Shown piece after piece: positions 1 through 9,083 of a stretch of 64,000 nucleotides of DNA. The DNA comes from Pseudomonas asuensis. Its GTDB lineage: Bacteria; Pseudomonadota; Gammaproteobacteria; Pseudomonadales; Pseudomonadaceae. The notes below the pieces were generated by a model, which saw only the letters and a program-made list of their open reading frames with translations, had not been told where the DNA came from and did not search any database. The stretch lies in assembly GCF_014646755.1 (NCBI RefSeq), contig NZ_BMNW01000001.1:638039-702038 (forward strand), given 5' to 3'. A program made the position numbers and the translations under genes. The first letter of the stretch is position 1. Every line of letters begins with the position of its first letter.

Positions 1-18
1 TCATAGGCTCACGCTACA

Positions 19-58
19 ACGTACAAGGCTCATAGTATCTACCATGAGCCCGGTACGT
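19..58. repeat. Long imperfect inverted repeat downstream of ilvE
   Basis: Arms ACGTAC-aa-GGCTCAT (19-33) and ATGAGCC-cg-GTACGT (44-58) pair over 13 bp with one 2-nt internal mismatch around a 10-nt loop. It lies just past the ilvE stop on the minus strand, where a terminator would be expected. No T-run follows on either strand, so factor-independent termination is not obvious. RNA-end protection or a repeat-family element are alternatives. Confidence 0.45.
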
Positions 59-63
59 GCGGC

Positions 64-987
64 TTATTTAACTGCTGTACGCCACTCGGCATGGGCATCG
101 GTTTTGCCAGTGACCAGGTCGAAGTAGGCTTTTTGCAGCGTTTCGGTGACCGGACCACGGCGGCCCGCGCCAATGGTGCGACCATCCACTTCACGAATAG
201 GCGTTACTTCAGCGGCCGTACCGGTGAAGAATGCTTCGTCAGCGATGTAGACTTCGTCACGCGTAATACGCTTTTCAACCAACGCATAGCCATGCTCTTT
301 GGCCAGCGTCAGCACGGTGTTGCGGGTAATGCCATTAAGGCAAGCCGTGACCTCTGGCGTGTAGATAACGTTGTCCTTGATGATAAAGATGTTCTCGCCC
401 GAACCTTCGGCCACATAGCCTTCCGGATCCAGCAGCAAGGCTTCATCTGCGCCGCCGGAAATGGCTTCCTGCAGGGCCAGCATTGAGTTGATGTAATGCC
501 CGTTGGCCTTCGCACGCGTCATGGAGATGTTCACATGGTGACGGGTATAGGAGCTGGTGCGTACCTTAATACCCTGCTCCAGCGCCTCTTCACCCATGTA
601 GGCACCCCAGTGCCAGGCAGCGACGATTACATGCACCTTCAGACCGGTTGCACGCAACCCCATACCTTCTGATCCGTAAAACACCATCGGGCGCAGGTAG
701 GCGCTTTCAAGGTTATTGTCACGAATCACCGCGCGGTGCGCTTCGTTGATCTCGTCCTTGGCGAAAGGCATCTTCATGCCCATGATATGTGCGGAGTCGA
801 ACAAACGATCCGTATGTGCCTGAAGGCGGAAGATAGCGGTGCCCTGAGGGGTGTTGTAAGCGCGAACGCCTTCAAATACACCCATCCCGTAATGCAGCGT
901 ATGGGTCAGGACATGGGTGGTTGCATCGCGCCACGGTACCATTTCACCGTCATACCAGATCACACCGTCACGATCGGACATCGACAT
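64..987 (-). CDS. ilvE: Branched-chain amino acid aminotransferase
   Basis: This is the PLP-dependent, fold-type IV transaminase that interconverts leucine, isoleucine and valine with their 2-oxoacids, using glutamate/2-oxoglutarate, in the cytosol. The protein is 307 aa, the usual family length. The PLP lysine is K160 in TRAKANGHYINS, and the N-terminal WYDGEMVPWRDATTHVLTH and GMGVFEGVRAY segments are typical. The frame stays open to 1185, but the upstream part looks unlike the family; the ATG at 987 follows a GAGGAG ribosome site 9 nt away, with a second ATG two codons later. It starts 13 nt after the glnE stop on the same strand, so co-transcription with glnE is likely. Identification is firm. 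Confidence 0.95.
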   Translation of the reverse strand: MSMSDRDGVIWYDGEMVPWRDATTHVLTHTLHYGMGVFEGVRAYNTPQGTAIFRLQAHTDRLFDSAHIMGMKMPFAKDEINEAHRAVIRDNNLESAYLRPMVFYGSEGMGLRATGLKVHVIVAAWHWGAYMGEEALEQGIKVRTSSYTRHHVNISMTRAKANGHYINSMLALQEAISGGADEALLLDPEGYVAEGSGENIFIIKDNVIYTPEVTACLNGITRNTVLTLAKEHGYALVEKRITRDEVYIADEAFFTGTAAEVTPIREVDGRTIGAGRRGPVTETLQKAYFDLVTGKTDAHAEWRTAVK

Positions 988-1000
988 AATTTGCAGCTCC

Positions 1001-3973
1001 TCAAGAATTCGATTCGTACTGCTGCGCAGCGAGTGGGTCGAGCGCAAGCGATTTCCAGATCCGCATGACGCCGTGTCGCTCGTCATGGAAGAGGCTGCCG
1101 TCCACGACCCCGGCCTGCTTTTGCAGGGCCTGGCGATGTGCGGCAGCGCGATAGGCTTTGTAAGCCTCTTGCAACAGATGGACATCTGGACTCGCGATCA
1201 ATCCAGCCCGCTCCAGTTCTTCCAGAATGCGGATATTGTCGGTGAAGCGCAGCAGATCAGGATGCTGCCAGGACCAGACAAGAACCGCATATTGCACCAT
1301 AAATTCGATATCGACGATACCGCCTGCATCCTGCTTGAGATCGAACGTCCTGCCAGCCTCGAAGGCAATAGGCGACAATCCGCCTGATGTAGCCTTGGTT
1401 CCAAGGTTTTCCCGCATCTTCACCCGCATCTCACCGACCTCACGGCGCAGTGTAGCCTCATCGCGATGGCGGCTCAGGACTGCCGCCCTGACAGCCTCAA
1501 AACGTGCCGTGACGACCGGGCAGCCTGCCAAGACCCGGGCGCGCACCAGTGCCTGATGCTCCCAGGTCCAGGCTTCGTTCTGTTGGTAGTGTTCAAAGGC
1601 TTTGATTGTACTGACCAGAAGCCCGGCGGCCCCGGAAGGCCTTAGTCGCATGTCGACTTCATACAGCGTTCCGGCCGTGGTCGACGTGGTCAGAAAATGA
1701 ATGATGCGCTGCCCGAGCCGTGTGTAGAACTGGGCGCCATCGATAGGCTTGCCGCCGTCTGTCTCCGCCAGTGGATCACCGTCATGGATAAAGACCAGGT
1801 CCAGATCAGACCCATGCCCTAATTCGATACCGCCAACCTTGCCGTAGCCCACAATGACGAAGTCGGGATCGCATGGCGAACCATCGGCACGTTGCGGTCT
1901 GCCATGGCGCTGGACCATTTGTCGCCAAGCCAGCTCAAGCACCTGATCGAGAATAGCCTCGGCCATCCAGGTCAGGTAATCGCTCACCTTCATCAGCGCC
2001 AGCGTGCCAGCAATTTCGGACGCCGCCACTCGCAGCCCATGGGCGCGCTTGAAATGCCGAAGCATTTCCATCTGCTGCTCCAGATCATCCTCTGGTATGC
2101 GTGCCATCCGCTCTCGTAGTTCGGCTACCAGTTCCGGCTTCTGTGGGGGGTGATACAGACGCCCCTCATTGAGCAATTCATCCAGCAAGGCGGGGAACCG
2201 TGTGATCTGCTCTGCTATCCAGACGCTGGCGCTACACAGCTCCAGCAAGCGCTCCAATGCGCCCGGATTTTCAGTCAAAAGCACCAGATAAGCCGAGCGT
2301 CTGGCAACTGCCTCGATCAAAGGCAAAACGCGGTCGAGCGCTTGGTCCGGCTCGCCACAAGAGGCGATTTGAGTCAATAGACGAGGCATGAAAGCGTCCA
2401 GTCTTTCCCGCCCCATCCGCTGCATGGTCCGAACCTGACTGCTATTACGTAGCGCACCCAGCCGCGACCAGGCTGACTCGGGACTGCTAAAGCCTGCTTC
2501 CTTGAACTGCTGGACCGCATCAGCATCCTCAAGGCTGCCCTCCCATAGGAGTAGCCACTCCTGACCAACCGCCTCAGACTGGCTTTCCACTCCCTCGTCC
2601 GGGTCCGCAATGACCTGCTGAAAATGCCAGTTGATGCGTTCACGCCAGTGAGTCAGGCGGCTTAGAAAAGCAGGCCAGCTATCAAACCCCATCATAAAGG
2701 CGACCCGGGCACGATCAAGCTCACTATCAGGCAGCTTTTGTGTCTGCCTATCCCCGATCGCCTGCAGTGCATGTTCTACGTAACGCAGAAAGCAATACGC
2801 TTCACGCATTTCTTCCGCCGCTTCGGCGGGAAGGTAGCCCAGGTCCTTCAGAGCGTTCAGGATTACCAGTAATGGCCGCTGCTGCAAACTCAGCTCCCGT
2901 CCGCCATGAATCAACTGATAGGCCTGCGCAATGAACTCCACCTCCCGAATGCCACCTGCGCCCAGCTTGATGTTGTCATCCATCTCGCGACGTCTGACTT
3001 CTTGCTGGATCAGCTGCTTCATATTGCGCAAGGCTTCAATTGCCGAAAAATCCAGGTAACGCCGATAGACGAAAGGCCGCAGCATCTCGAGCAACTGCGC
3101 TCCGGCTTGCTGATCGCCGCCTACAACGCGCGCCTTGATCATCGCATACCGCTCCCAATCCCGACCCTGGTCCTGGTAGTACTGCTCCATGGCCGAAAAG
3201 CTCAGCGCCAGTGCACCGGAGGCTCCATAAGGGCGCAAGCGCATATCAACCCTGAAGACAAAGCCGTCTACAGTAATCGTATCGAGGGCCTTGATAAGCC
3301 GCTGGCCGAGGCGAATAAAGAACTGCTGATTATCTAACGCCCGGCGCGTACCCACTGTCTCGCCGCCCTCAGGATAGGCAAAGATCAGATCAATATCGGA
3401 CGAAAGGTTAAGCTCGCCTGCACCGAGCTTGCCCATCCCTAGAATAACCATGTGCTGCGGTTCACCGCTTCGATGCCCCGTTGGGGTGCCGGACTGAACG
3501 CACTGGTCCCTATACAACCACTGATAGGCCTCGTCGATGCAGGCGTCAGCCAGCTCAGTCAAGTCACGGCAGGTCTCGAGCAGGTCGGCCTGGCGGGTCA
3601 GGTCTCGCCAGATTATGCGGACCTGATGTCGCAGCCGAAACTGACGTAAACGCTGCCCGAGTTGGTTTTCATTCGAACATCCGGCTAGACAGTCGGTCAG
3701 TTCTTGGTGAATAGTGCCGGCTGGCAATGAGCGATCCAACACGCCCTCTTCTGCCAGATCCAGTATCAACACCGGATCGCGCTGAATCTGCTCGGCCACA
3801 AATTCACTGGCCGCTATCACGCGCAAAAGATCGCTACGCCGCTGCGGTGGCCATGCCGAAAAATGTCGCAACCGTTCAGGCTGCATGTTCAATGCCTCGA
3901 CGAGACGAGCTTCCGCGCACCGTACAACGTCGGCGAGTGAATCAGGAATAGCAGTGAGAGAAGGCAGGCTCAT
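1001..3973 (-). CDS. glnE: Bifunctional glutamine synthetase adenylyltransferase / adenylyl-removing enzyme
   Basis: GlnE attaches AMP to, and removes it from, a tyrosine of glutamine synthetase, as signalled by PII and glutamine, and so sets nitrogen assimilation. The 990-aa protein has the two nucleotidyltransferase domains of the family. The N-terminal, deadenylylating one has SSDIDLIF at about residues 191-198 after MVILGMGKLGAGELN. The C-terminal, adenylylating one has GSDLDLVF near residue 720 after GYGKVGGIELGH. Length is slightly above the E. coli enzyme and close to that of other Pseudomonas. The ATG at 3973 begins MSLPSLTAI. It is divergent from aceE across a 232-bp region and is followed closely by ilvE. 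Confidence 0.96.
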   Translation of the reverse strand: MSLPSLTAIPDSLADVVRCAEARLVEALNMQPERLRHFSAWPPQRRSDLLRVIAASEFVAEQIQRDPVLILDLAEEGVLDRSLPAGTIHQELTDCLAGCSNENQLGQRLRQFRLRHQVRIIWRDLTRQADLLETCRDLTELADACIDEAYQWLYRDQCVQSGTPTGHRSGEPQHMVILGMGKLGAGELNLSSDIDLIFAYPEGGETVGTRRALDNQQFFIRLGQRLIKALDTITVDGFVFRVDMRLRPYGASGALALSFSAMEQYYQDQGRDWERYAMIKARVVGGDQQAGAQLLEMLRPFVYRRYLDFSAIEALRNMKQLIQQEVRRREMDDNIKLGAGGIREVEFIAQAYQLIHGGRELSLQQRPLLVILNALKDLGYLPAEAAEEMREAYCFLRYVEHALQAIGDRQTQKLPDSELDRARVAFMMGFDSWPAFLSRLTHWRERINWHFQQVIADPDEGVESQSEAVGQEWLLLWEGSLEDADAVQQFKEAGFSSPESAWSRLGALRNSSQVRTMQRMGRERLDAFMPRLLTQIASCGEPDQALDRVLPLIEAVARRSAYLVLLTENPGALERLLELCSASVWIAEQITRFPALLDELLNEGRLYHPPQKPELVAELRERMARIPEDDLEQQMEMLRHFKRAHGLRVAASEIAGTLALMKVSDYLTWMAEAILDQVLELAWRQMVQRHGRPQRADGSPCDPDFVIVGYGKVGGIELGHGSDLDLVFIHDGDPLAETDGGKPIDGAQFYTRLGQRIIHFLTTSTTAGTLYEVDMRLRPSGAAGLLVSTIKAFEHYQQNEAWTWEHQALVRARVLAGCPVVTARFEAVRAAVLSRHRDEATLRREVGEMRVKMRENLGTKATSGGLSPIAFEAGRTFDLKQDAGGIVDIEFMVQYAVLVWSWQHPDLLRFTDNIRILEELERAGLIASPDVHLLQEAYKAYRAAAHRQALQKQAGVVDGSLFHDERHGVMRIWKSLALDPLAAQQYESNS

Positions 3974-4018
3974 GGTCTATCCTGTTGAGTCAACGGCTGA
4001 AGAGAAGGTCAAACCGTG

Positions 4019-4031
4019 CGACAATTTGTCG
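4019..4031. promoter_or_regulatory. Short palindrome upstream of glnE
   Basis: CGACAA-t-TTGTCG is a perfect 6+1+6 palindrome 46 nt upstream of the glnE ATG, within the glnE/aceE divergent region. Its position suits an operator or overlapping promoter element. No regulator can be named from the sequence. Confidence 0.3.
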
Positions 4032-4079
4032 TTGTTTTATAACGGACATTGACCTGAGCAGCTGAAACGACCGCCGTTT

Positions 4080-4094
4080 TGTAGTAAAACTACA
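4080..4094. promoter_or_regulatory. GntR-type operator-like palindrome upstream of aceE
   Basis: TGTAGT-aaa-ACTACA is a perfect 6+3+6 palindrome 112 nt upstream of the aceE ATG. Its core fits the TnGTnnnACnA pattern known for the FadR subfamily of GntR repressors, which includes the pyruvate regulator PdhR that controls pyruvate dehydrogenase operons in enterobacteria. Control of aceEF by such a regulator is an inference; no GntR gene lies in the window. Confidence 0.45.
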
Positions 4095-4205
4095 CGCCGG
4101 CCGGGAACCACCCGGTCATAATCCAAGAATTCACGCTGCCCCCAAGAGGATGGCGGCGATACCGAGGCAACCGATTCTGGAAGCCTTTCCGCCCTGGAGC
4201 AAGCC

Positions 4206-6851
4206 ATGCAAGACCTTGATCCCGTCGAAACCCAGGAATGGCTGGACGCCCTGGAGTCCGTATTAGACTGCGAAGGTGAAGACCGAGCTCATTATCTGCT
4301 GACCCGTATGGGTGAGCTGGCCACTCGGACAGGTACACAACTTCCCTACGCAATCACCACCCCGTATCGCAACACGATCCCGGTTACCAAAGAAGTCCAG
4401 ATGCCGGGCGATCTCTTCATGGAGCGGCGAATTCGCTCGCTGGTGCGCTGGAATGCGTTGGCCATGGTGGTCCGCACTAACCTGCGCGATCCTGACCTTG
4501 GCGGTCACATTTCAACCTTTGCTTCGTCCGCTACGCTATACGACATTGGTTTTAACTACTTCTTCAAAGCACCCACCGAAGAGCATGGTGGCGATCTGGT
4601 GTATTACCAGGGCCATGCCTCTCCTGGCGTTTACGCACGTGCCTTCCTTGAAGGTCGCCTGACCGAAGACCAGATGAACAACTTCCGTCAGGAAGTGGAT
4701 GGTAACGGCCTGTCGAGCTACCCCCACCCACACCTGATGCCTGATTTCTGGCAGTTCCCGACGGTATCCATGGGTCTGGGTCCCATCACGGCAATCTACC
4801 AGGCACGCTTCATGAAGTACCTGGAAGACCGTGGATTCATTCCGGCCGGCAAGCAGAAAGTCTGGTGCTTTATCGGTGACGGCGAGACGGATGAGCCAGA
4901 AACCCTTGGCGCCATCTCCTTGGCTGGCCGTGAAAAACTGGATAACCTGATCTTTGTGATCAACTGCAACCTGCAGCGCCTCGATGGCCCGGTTCGTGGT
5001 AACGCAAAAATTATCCAGGAACTGGAAGGCGTCTTCCGCGGTGCCCAGTGGAACGTGAACAAGGTCATCTGGGGTCGCCTCTGGGATCCTCTGTTCGCCC
5101 GCGACGAAAATGGCATCATGCAGCAGCGCATGGACGAAGCCATTGACGGTGAATACCAGAATTACAAGGCTAAAGACGGCGCATTCGTCCGCAAGCACTT
5201 CTTCGGTGCCAACCCTGAGCTGCTGAAGATGGTTGAAGACATGTCCGACGAGGACATCTGGAAGCTCAACCGCGGTGGTCACGATCCGTACAAGGTGTAT
5301 GCAGCCTACCACCAGGCGGTCAACCACAAAGGTCAGCCAACAGTCATTCTGGCGAAGACCATCAAAGGTTACGGCACCGGTGCAGGTGAGGCGAAGAACA
5401 TCGCCCACAACACCAAGAAGATCGACGTGGAGAGTCTGAAGAAATTCCGCGATCGCTTCGACATTCCGCTGAACGACAGCCAGCTGGCCGATCTGCCCTT
5501 CTTCCGTCCTGCCGAAGACAGCCCGGAGATGAAGTACCTGCGCAAGCGCCGCGAAGCGCTGGGTGGCTCGGTACCACAGCGTCGTACCACCAGCATCAGC
5601 ATCCCGACGCCACCGCTGGACACCTTAAAGGCTATTCTGGACGGCTCCGGCGATCGCGAGATCTCCACCACCATGGCCTTTGTGCGCATCCTGTCCCAGC
5701 TGGTCAAGGACAAGGATCTGGGCAGCCGCATCGTTCCGATCATCCCGGACGAAGCCCGTACCTTTGGTATGGAAGGCATGTTCCGTCAGCTTGGCATCTA
5801 CTCCTCTGTCGGTCAGCTCTATGAGCCTGTCGATAAGGATCAGGTGATGTTCTACCGCGAGGACAAGAAAGGTCAGATCCTTGAGGAAGGCATCAACGAA
5901 GCGGGTGCGATGAGCTCCTTCATTGCGGCGGGTACGTCTTACAGCACGTACAACCAGCCCATGCTGCCGTTCTACATCTACTACTCGATGTTCGGCTTCC
6001 AGCGTATCGGCGATTTGGCCTGGGCCGCTGGCGATAGCCAGGTGCGTGGTTTCCTGATTGGCGGTACTGCCGGTCGTACCACGTTGAACGGCGAAGGCCT
6101 GCAGCACGAAGATGGTCACAGCCATATCCTGGCAGCAACCATCCCGAACTGCCGTACGTATGATCCCACTTATGCGTATGAGCTGGCAGTGATCATTCGC
6201 GAAGGTATTCGCCAGATGACCGAAGAGCAGAAGAACGTGTTCTTCTACATCACGGTCATGAACGAGAACTACCAGCAACCTGCGCTGCCTGAAGGTGCCG
6301 AGGAAGGCATCATCAAAGGTATGTATCTCCTGGAAGAAGAAACCGGTGACTTCAAGCATCGCGTTCAGCTTCTGGGCTCGGGCACCATCCTGCGCGAAGT
6401 TCGCGAAGCGAAAGCCCTTCTGCGCGAGCTGGGAATCGGCGCTGATATCTGGAGCGTCACCAGCTTTAACGAGCTGCGTCGTGATGGCCTGGCAGTTGAC
6501 CACTGGAACCGTCTGCACCCACTGGAAGAGCCGCGCAAGGCCTATATCCAGCAGTGTCTGGAAGGCCGTGAAGGTCCGGTCATTGCCTCTACCGACTACA
6601 TGAAGCTATTCGCCGATCAGGTTCGTCAGTGGGTTCCCTCCAAGGAATACCAGGTACTGGGTACCGACGGCTTTGGCCGCAGCGACTCACGAAAGAAGCT
6701 GCGTCACTTCTTCGAAGTGGATCGTCACTGGGTCGCCCTGGCTGCTCTGCAAGCCTTGGCCGATCGTGGGGCTATCGAGCGTCAGGTCGTAGCGGATGCC
6801 ATCACCAAGTTCGGTATCGACCCACTCAAGCGCAACCCGCTTGATTGCTGA
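4206..6851 (+). CDS. aceE: Pyruvate dehydrogenase E1 component (homodimeric type)
   Basis: AceE decarboxylates pyruvate with thiamine diphosphate and reductively acetylates the lipoyl groups of E2, feeding acetyl-CoA to the TCA cycle. The 881-aa protein is full length for the homodimeric E1 of gamma-proteobacteria. The ThDP-binding motif runs from GDGETDEPE (about residue 224) to NCN (253-255), and QGHASPGVYARAF carries an active-site histidine. The N-terminus MQDLDPVETQEWLDALESVL matches other Pseudomonas AceE from memory. A GGAG lies upstream of the ATG. aceF starts 27 nt downstream, giving an aceEF operon. The E3 (lipoamide dehydrogenase) gene is not in this window. Confidence 0.98.
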   Translation: MQDLDPVETQEWLDALESVLDCEGEDRAHYLLTRMGELATRTGTQLPYAITTPYRNTIPVTKEVQMPGDLFMERRIRSLVRWNALAMVVRTNLRDPDLGGHISTFASSATLYDIGFNYFFKAPTEEHGGDLVYYQGHASPGVYARAFLEGRLTEDQMNNFRQEVDGNGLSSYPHPHLMPDFWQFPTVSMGLGPITAIYQARFMKYLEDRGFIPAGKQKVWCFIGDGETDEPETLGAISLAGREKLDNLIFVINCNLQRLDGPVRGNAKIIQELEGVFRGAQWNVNKVIWGRLWDPLFARDENGIMQQRMDEAIDGEYQNYKAKDGAFVRKHFFGANPELLKMVEDMSDEDIWKLNRGGHDPYKVYAAYHQAVNHKGQPTVILAKTIKGYGTGAGEAKNIAHNTKKIDVESLKKFRDRFDIPLNDSQLADLPFFRPAEDSPEMKYLRKRREALGGSVPQRRTTSISIPTPPLDTLKAILDGSGDREISTTMAFVRILSQLVKDKDLGSRIVPIIPDEARTFGMEGMFRQLGIYSSVGQLYEPVDKDQVMFYREDKKGQILEEGINEAGAMSSFIAAGTSYSTYNQPMLPFYIYYSMFGFQRIGDLAWAAGDSQVRGFLIGGTAGRTTLNGEGLQHEDGHSHILAATIPNCRTYDPTYAYELAVIIREGIRQMTEEQKNVFFYITVMNENYQQPALPEGAEEGIIKGMYLLEEETGDFKHRVQLLGSGTILREVREAKALLRELGIGADIWSVTSFNELRRDGLAVDHWNRLHPLEEPRKAYIQQCLEGREGPVIASTDYMKLFADQVRQWVPSKEYQVLGTDGFGRSDSRKKLRHFFEVDRHWVALAALQALADRGAIERQVVADAITKFGIDPLKRNPLDC

Positions 6852-6878
6852 TGCCGACGGTGAAAAGGAGAAATTATT

Positions 6879-8870
6879 GTGAGTGAAACCATTCGCGTAC
6901 CCGATATCGGCAGCAGCGAAGGCGAGATCATCGAAATTCTGGTCAAGGTAGGCGACACCGTCGAGGCTGAGCAAAGCCTTGTAGTGCTCGAGTCCGACAA
7001 GGCCAGCATGGAGATTCCTGCGCCCAAAGCCGGCAAGATTTCTGCACTGCACGTCAAGCTGGGCGACACGCTAAAAACGGGCGACCTGCTACTGGACATG
7101 GAAGATGGCGCATCGGGTGAAACCGATGCAGCCGAGCCCATGGCTGTTGCGGCCGGTGCTGCTGACGATGAAGTCGAAATGCCGACACCTCCTGGTGATG
7201 AGGACCCGTCCGCGTCTGCCAAGGAAGAAGCTCAGGCCGATACAGGTACTGCCCAGGAAATTCATGTGCCGGATATCGGCACGAGCGGCAAGGCCAACAT
7301 CATCGAGCTTCCAGTCAAGGTCGGTGATCGCATTGAAGCCGAGCAGACGCTGATCACGTTGGAGTCCGACAAGGCCAGCATGGAAATCCCATCGCCTGCT
7401 GCGGGCGTGATCGAAAGTATCGCAGTCAAAGTAGGTGACGAGGTCGGAACCGGTGACTTGATTCTGGTGCTCAAGGGGAGCGGAAATACCGCCTCCTCCG
7501 CGCCAGCTCAATCCACCAGTGAAAAACCAGCCGTACAGGCAGCCGAGCCTGAACTGCATGAAGCTGCAGACGAAGAGCCGGCCGGAGAAAGCACTGAAGA
7601 AATCAAGGTGCCCGATATCGGTTCGACCGGCAGCGCCAATGTGATCGAAGTGATGATCAAAGCGGGTGACACGGTAGAAGCGGATCAATCGCTGATTACT
7701 TTGGAATCCGACAAGGCCAGCATGGAAATCCCAGCGCCTAAAGCAGGCGTAGTGGAAAGCGTTTCCATCAAGGTAGGCGATCAGGCCAAAACCGGCGATC
7801 TGATTCTGACCCTGAAAGTCCAAGGCGCAGCGCCTAAGAAAAAAGCTGATAAGCCTGCAGCTGCACAGCCAAGCGCAGCGCCCGCGCAGAAGTCTGCCAG
7901 CCCAGCGCCTGCTAAAGCACCGCAAGCGGCTACACCTACAGGGCAACCTGGCAAGAAAGTTCACGCCGGCCCTGCGGTACGTATGCTGGCGCGTGAACTT
8001 GGCGTTGAGCTGAGCGAGGTGACGCCAACTGGCCCGAAGGGACGCATTCTCAAGGAAGACATCCAGTCGTATGTGAAGGATCAGCTGCAAAAGAGCAAGT
8101 CTGCTCCAGCTGCAGCAGCAGCCACTGGCGGCGCCGGGATTCCTCCGATCCCGACCATAGACTTCAGCAAGTTTGGCGAAATCGAAGAAGTCCCGATGAC
8201 TCGCCTGATGCAGGTAGGTGCTGCCAATCTGCATCGCAGCTGGCTGAACGTGCCTCACGTGACCCAGTTCGATCAGTCCGATGTTACAGAACTGGAAGCC
8301 TTCCGCGTCTCGCAGAAAGCGGTCGCTGAAAAGGCTGGCGTGAAATTGACTGTCCTGCCGTTCCTGCTCAAGGCCTGTGCCCGTGTGCTCAAGGAACTGC
8401 CAGACTTCAATGCCTCGCTCGCACCGAGTGGCAAGGCCATCATTCGTAAGAAGTACGTACACATCGGCTTTGCCGTGGATACGCCGGATGGTCTGTTGGT
8501 ACCTGTAATCCGCAATGTTGACCAGAAGAGTCTTCTACAACTGGCGGCCGAAGCGGCTCAGCTGGCTGAAAAGGCACGTAACAAGAAGCTTTCTGGCGAT
8601 GATATGCAGGGTGCTTGCTTCACGATTTCCAGTCTCGGCCACATTGGCGGCACCGGCTTCACGCCGATCGTCAACGCGCCGGAAGTGGCAATTCTGGGTG
8701 TGTCCAAAGCTACAATGCAACCCGTATGGGACGGCAAGGCCTTCCAGCCGCGCCTGATGCTGCCGCTTTCGCTCTCCTATGATCACCGAGTGATCAATGG
8801 CGCAGCCGCAGCTCGCTTCACCAAACGTCTAGGTGATTTGCTGGCTGAAATTCGCGGCTTGCTGCTGTAA
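6879..8870 (+). CDS. aceF: Pyruvate dehydrogenase E2, dihydrolipoamide acetyltransferase with three lipoyl domains
   Basis: E2 core of the pyruvate dehydrogenase complex, transferring acetyl from lipoyl-lysine to CoA. The 663-aa protein has three lipoyl domains, each with ESDKASMEIP (lysines 41, 165 and 279), separated by Ala/Pro-rich linkers. A peripheral-subunit-binding domain follows at about residues 362-400 (AGPAVRMLARELGVELSEV) and a catalytic domain from about 430 to the end with SYDHRVINGA (His636). Translation starts at a GTG preceded by AAAAGGAG. PAO1 AceF, as I recall, has two lipoyl domains and about 547 residues, so this is the longer, E. coli-like form; lipoyl domains 2 and 3 share a 27-nt identical DNA run, which suggests internal duplication. 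Confidence 0.97.
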   Translation: MSETIRVPDIGSSEGEIIEILVKVGDTVEAEQSLVVLESDKASMEIPAPKAGKISALHVKLGDTLKTGDLLLDMEDGASGETDAAEPMAVAAGAADDEVEMPTPPGDEDPSASAKEEAQADTGTAQEIHVPDIGTSGKANIIELPVKVGDRIEAEQTLITLESDKASMEIPSPAAGVIESIAVKVGDEVGTGDLILVLKGSGNTASSAPAQSTSEKPAVQAAEPELHEAADEEPAGESTEEIKVPDIGSTGSANVIEVMIKAGDTVEADQSLITLESDKASMEIPAPKAGVVESVSIKVGDQAKTGDLILTLKVQGAAPKKKADKPAAAQPSAAPAQKSASPAPAKAPQAATPTGQPGKKVHAGPAVRMLARELGVELSEVTPTGPKGRILKEDIQSYVKDQLQKSKSAPAAAAATGGAGIPPIPTIDFSKFGEIEEVPMTRLMQVGAANLHRSWLNVPHVTQFDQSDVTELEAFRVSQKAVAEKAGVKLTVLPFLLKACARVLKELPDFNASLAPSGKAIIRKKYVHIGFAVDTPDGLLVPVIRNVDQKSLLQLAAEAAQLAEKARNKKLSGDDMQGACFTISSLGHIGGTGFTPIVNAPEVAILGVSKATMQPVWDGKAFQPRLMLPLSLSYDHRVINGAAAARFTKRLGDLLAEIRGLLL

Positions 8871-8928
8871 ATGGACGATGCCGGCGTTTGCCGGCAACCG
8901 TCTGGCCGACAAAATGTTCGGTCATCTG

Positions 8929-8958
8929 AAACCCTGCCTCTCCGGCAGGGTTTTTTTT
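8929..8958 (+). terminator. Rho-independent terminator after aceF
   Basis: AAACCCTGCC (8929-8938), loop TCTCC, GGCAGGGTTT (8944-8953), then an unbroken T-run to 8958. A smaller GCCGGC/GCCGGC hairpin lies just after the aceF stop at 8880-8895. Confidence 0.92.
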
Positions 8959-9048
8959 AAAGAATTTGACTTGCTGGATCGATAAAGCTTCTCAGTAAAA
9001 AGCTGTTGTCCGGTTTATCAAGACGCTTGTCAGCATAATGGGCTTGAT

Positions 9049-9083
9049 GCACCCTTGCTTCCCTCAAAAGGAGTTATGGGTGC
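9049..9083 (+). promoter_or_regulatory. Leader hairpin enclosing a strong ribosome site, upstream of dipA
   Basis: GCACCC (9049-9054) pairs with GGGTGC (9078-9083). Inside the loop, CCCT-caaa-AGG could pair and mask AAAAGGAG (9066-9073), which is followed 2 nt later by a minimal ORF, ATG GGT GCC TAG (9076-9087). It may be a leader-peptide or RNA-binding (GGA-type) control site, or chance. It lies in the roughly 350-nt gap between aceF and dipA. Confidence 0.3.

Noticed and set aside
988-1185. 66-residue N-terminal extension of IlvE
   Set aside because: It overlaps the end of glnE in another frame and lacks likeness to the family; the ATG at 987 has the ribosome site.
5625-6518. 297-codon open frame antisense to aceE (and 4536-5408 likewise)
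   Set aside because: Mirror of the aceE reading frame; no ribosome site, no recognisable domain.
7089-8462. 457-codon open frame antisense to aceF
   Set aside because: It is a shadow of the biased codon use of aceF; the protein is rich in Arg/His/Phe runs without any family likeness, and the sense gene is certain.
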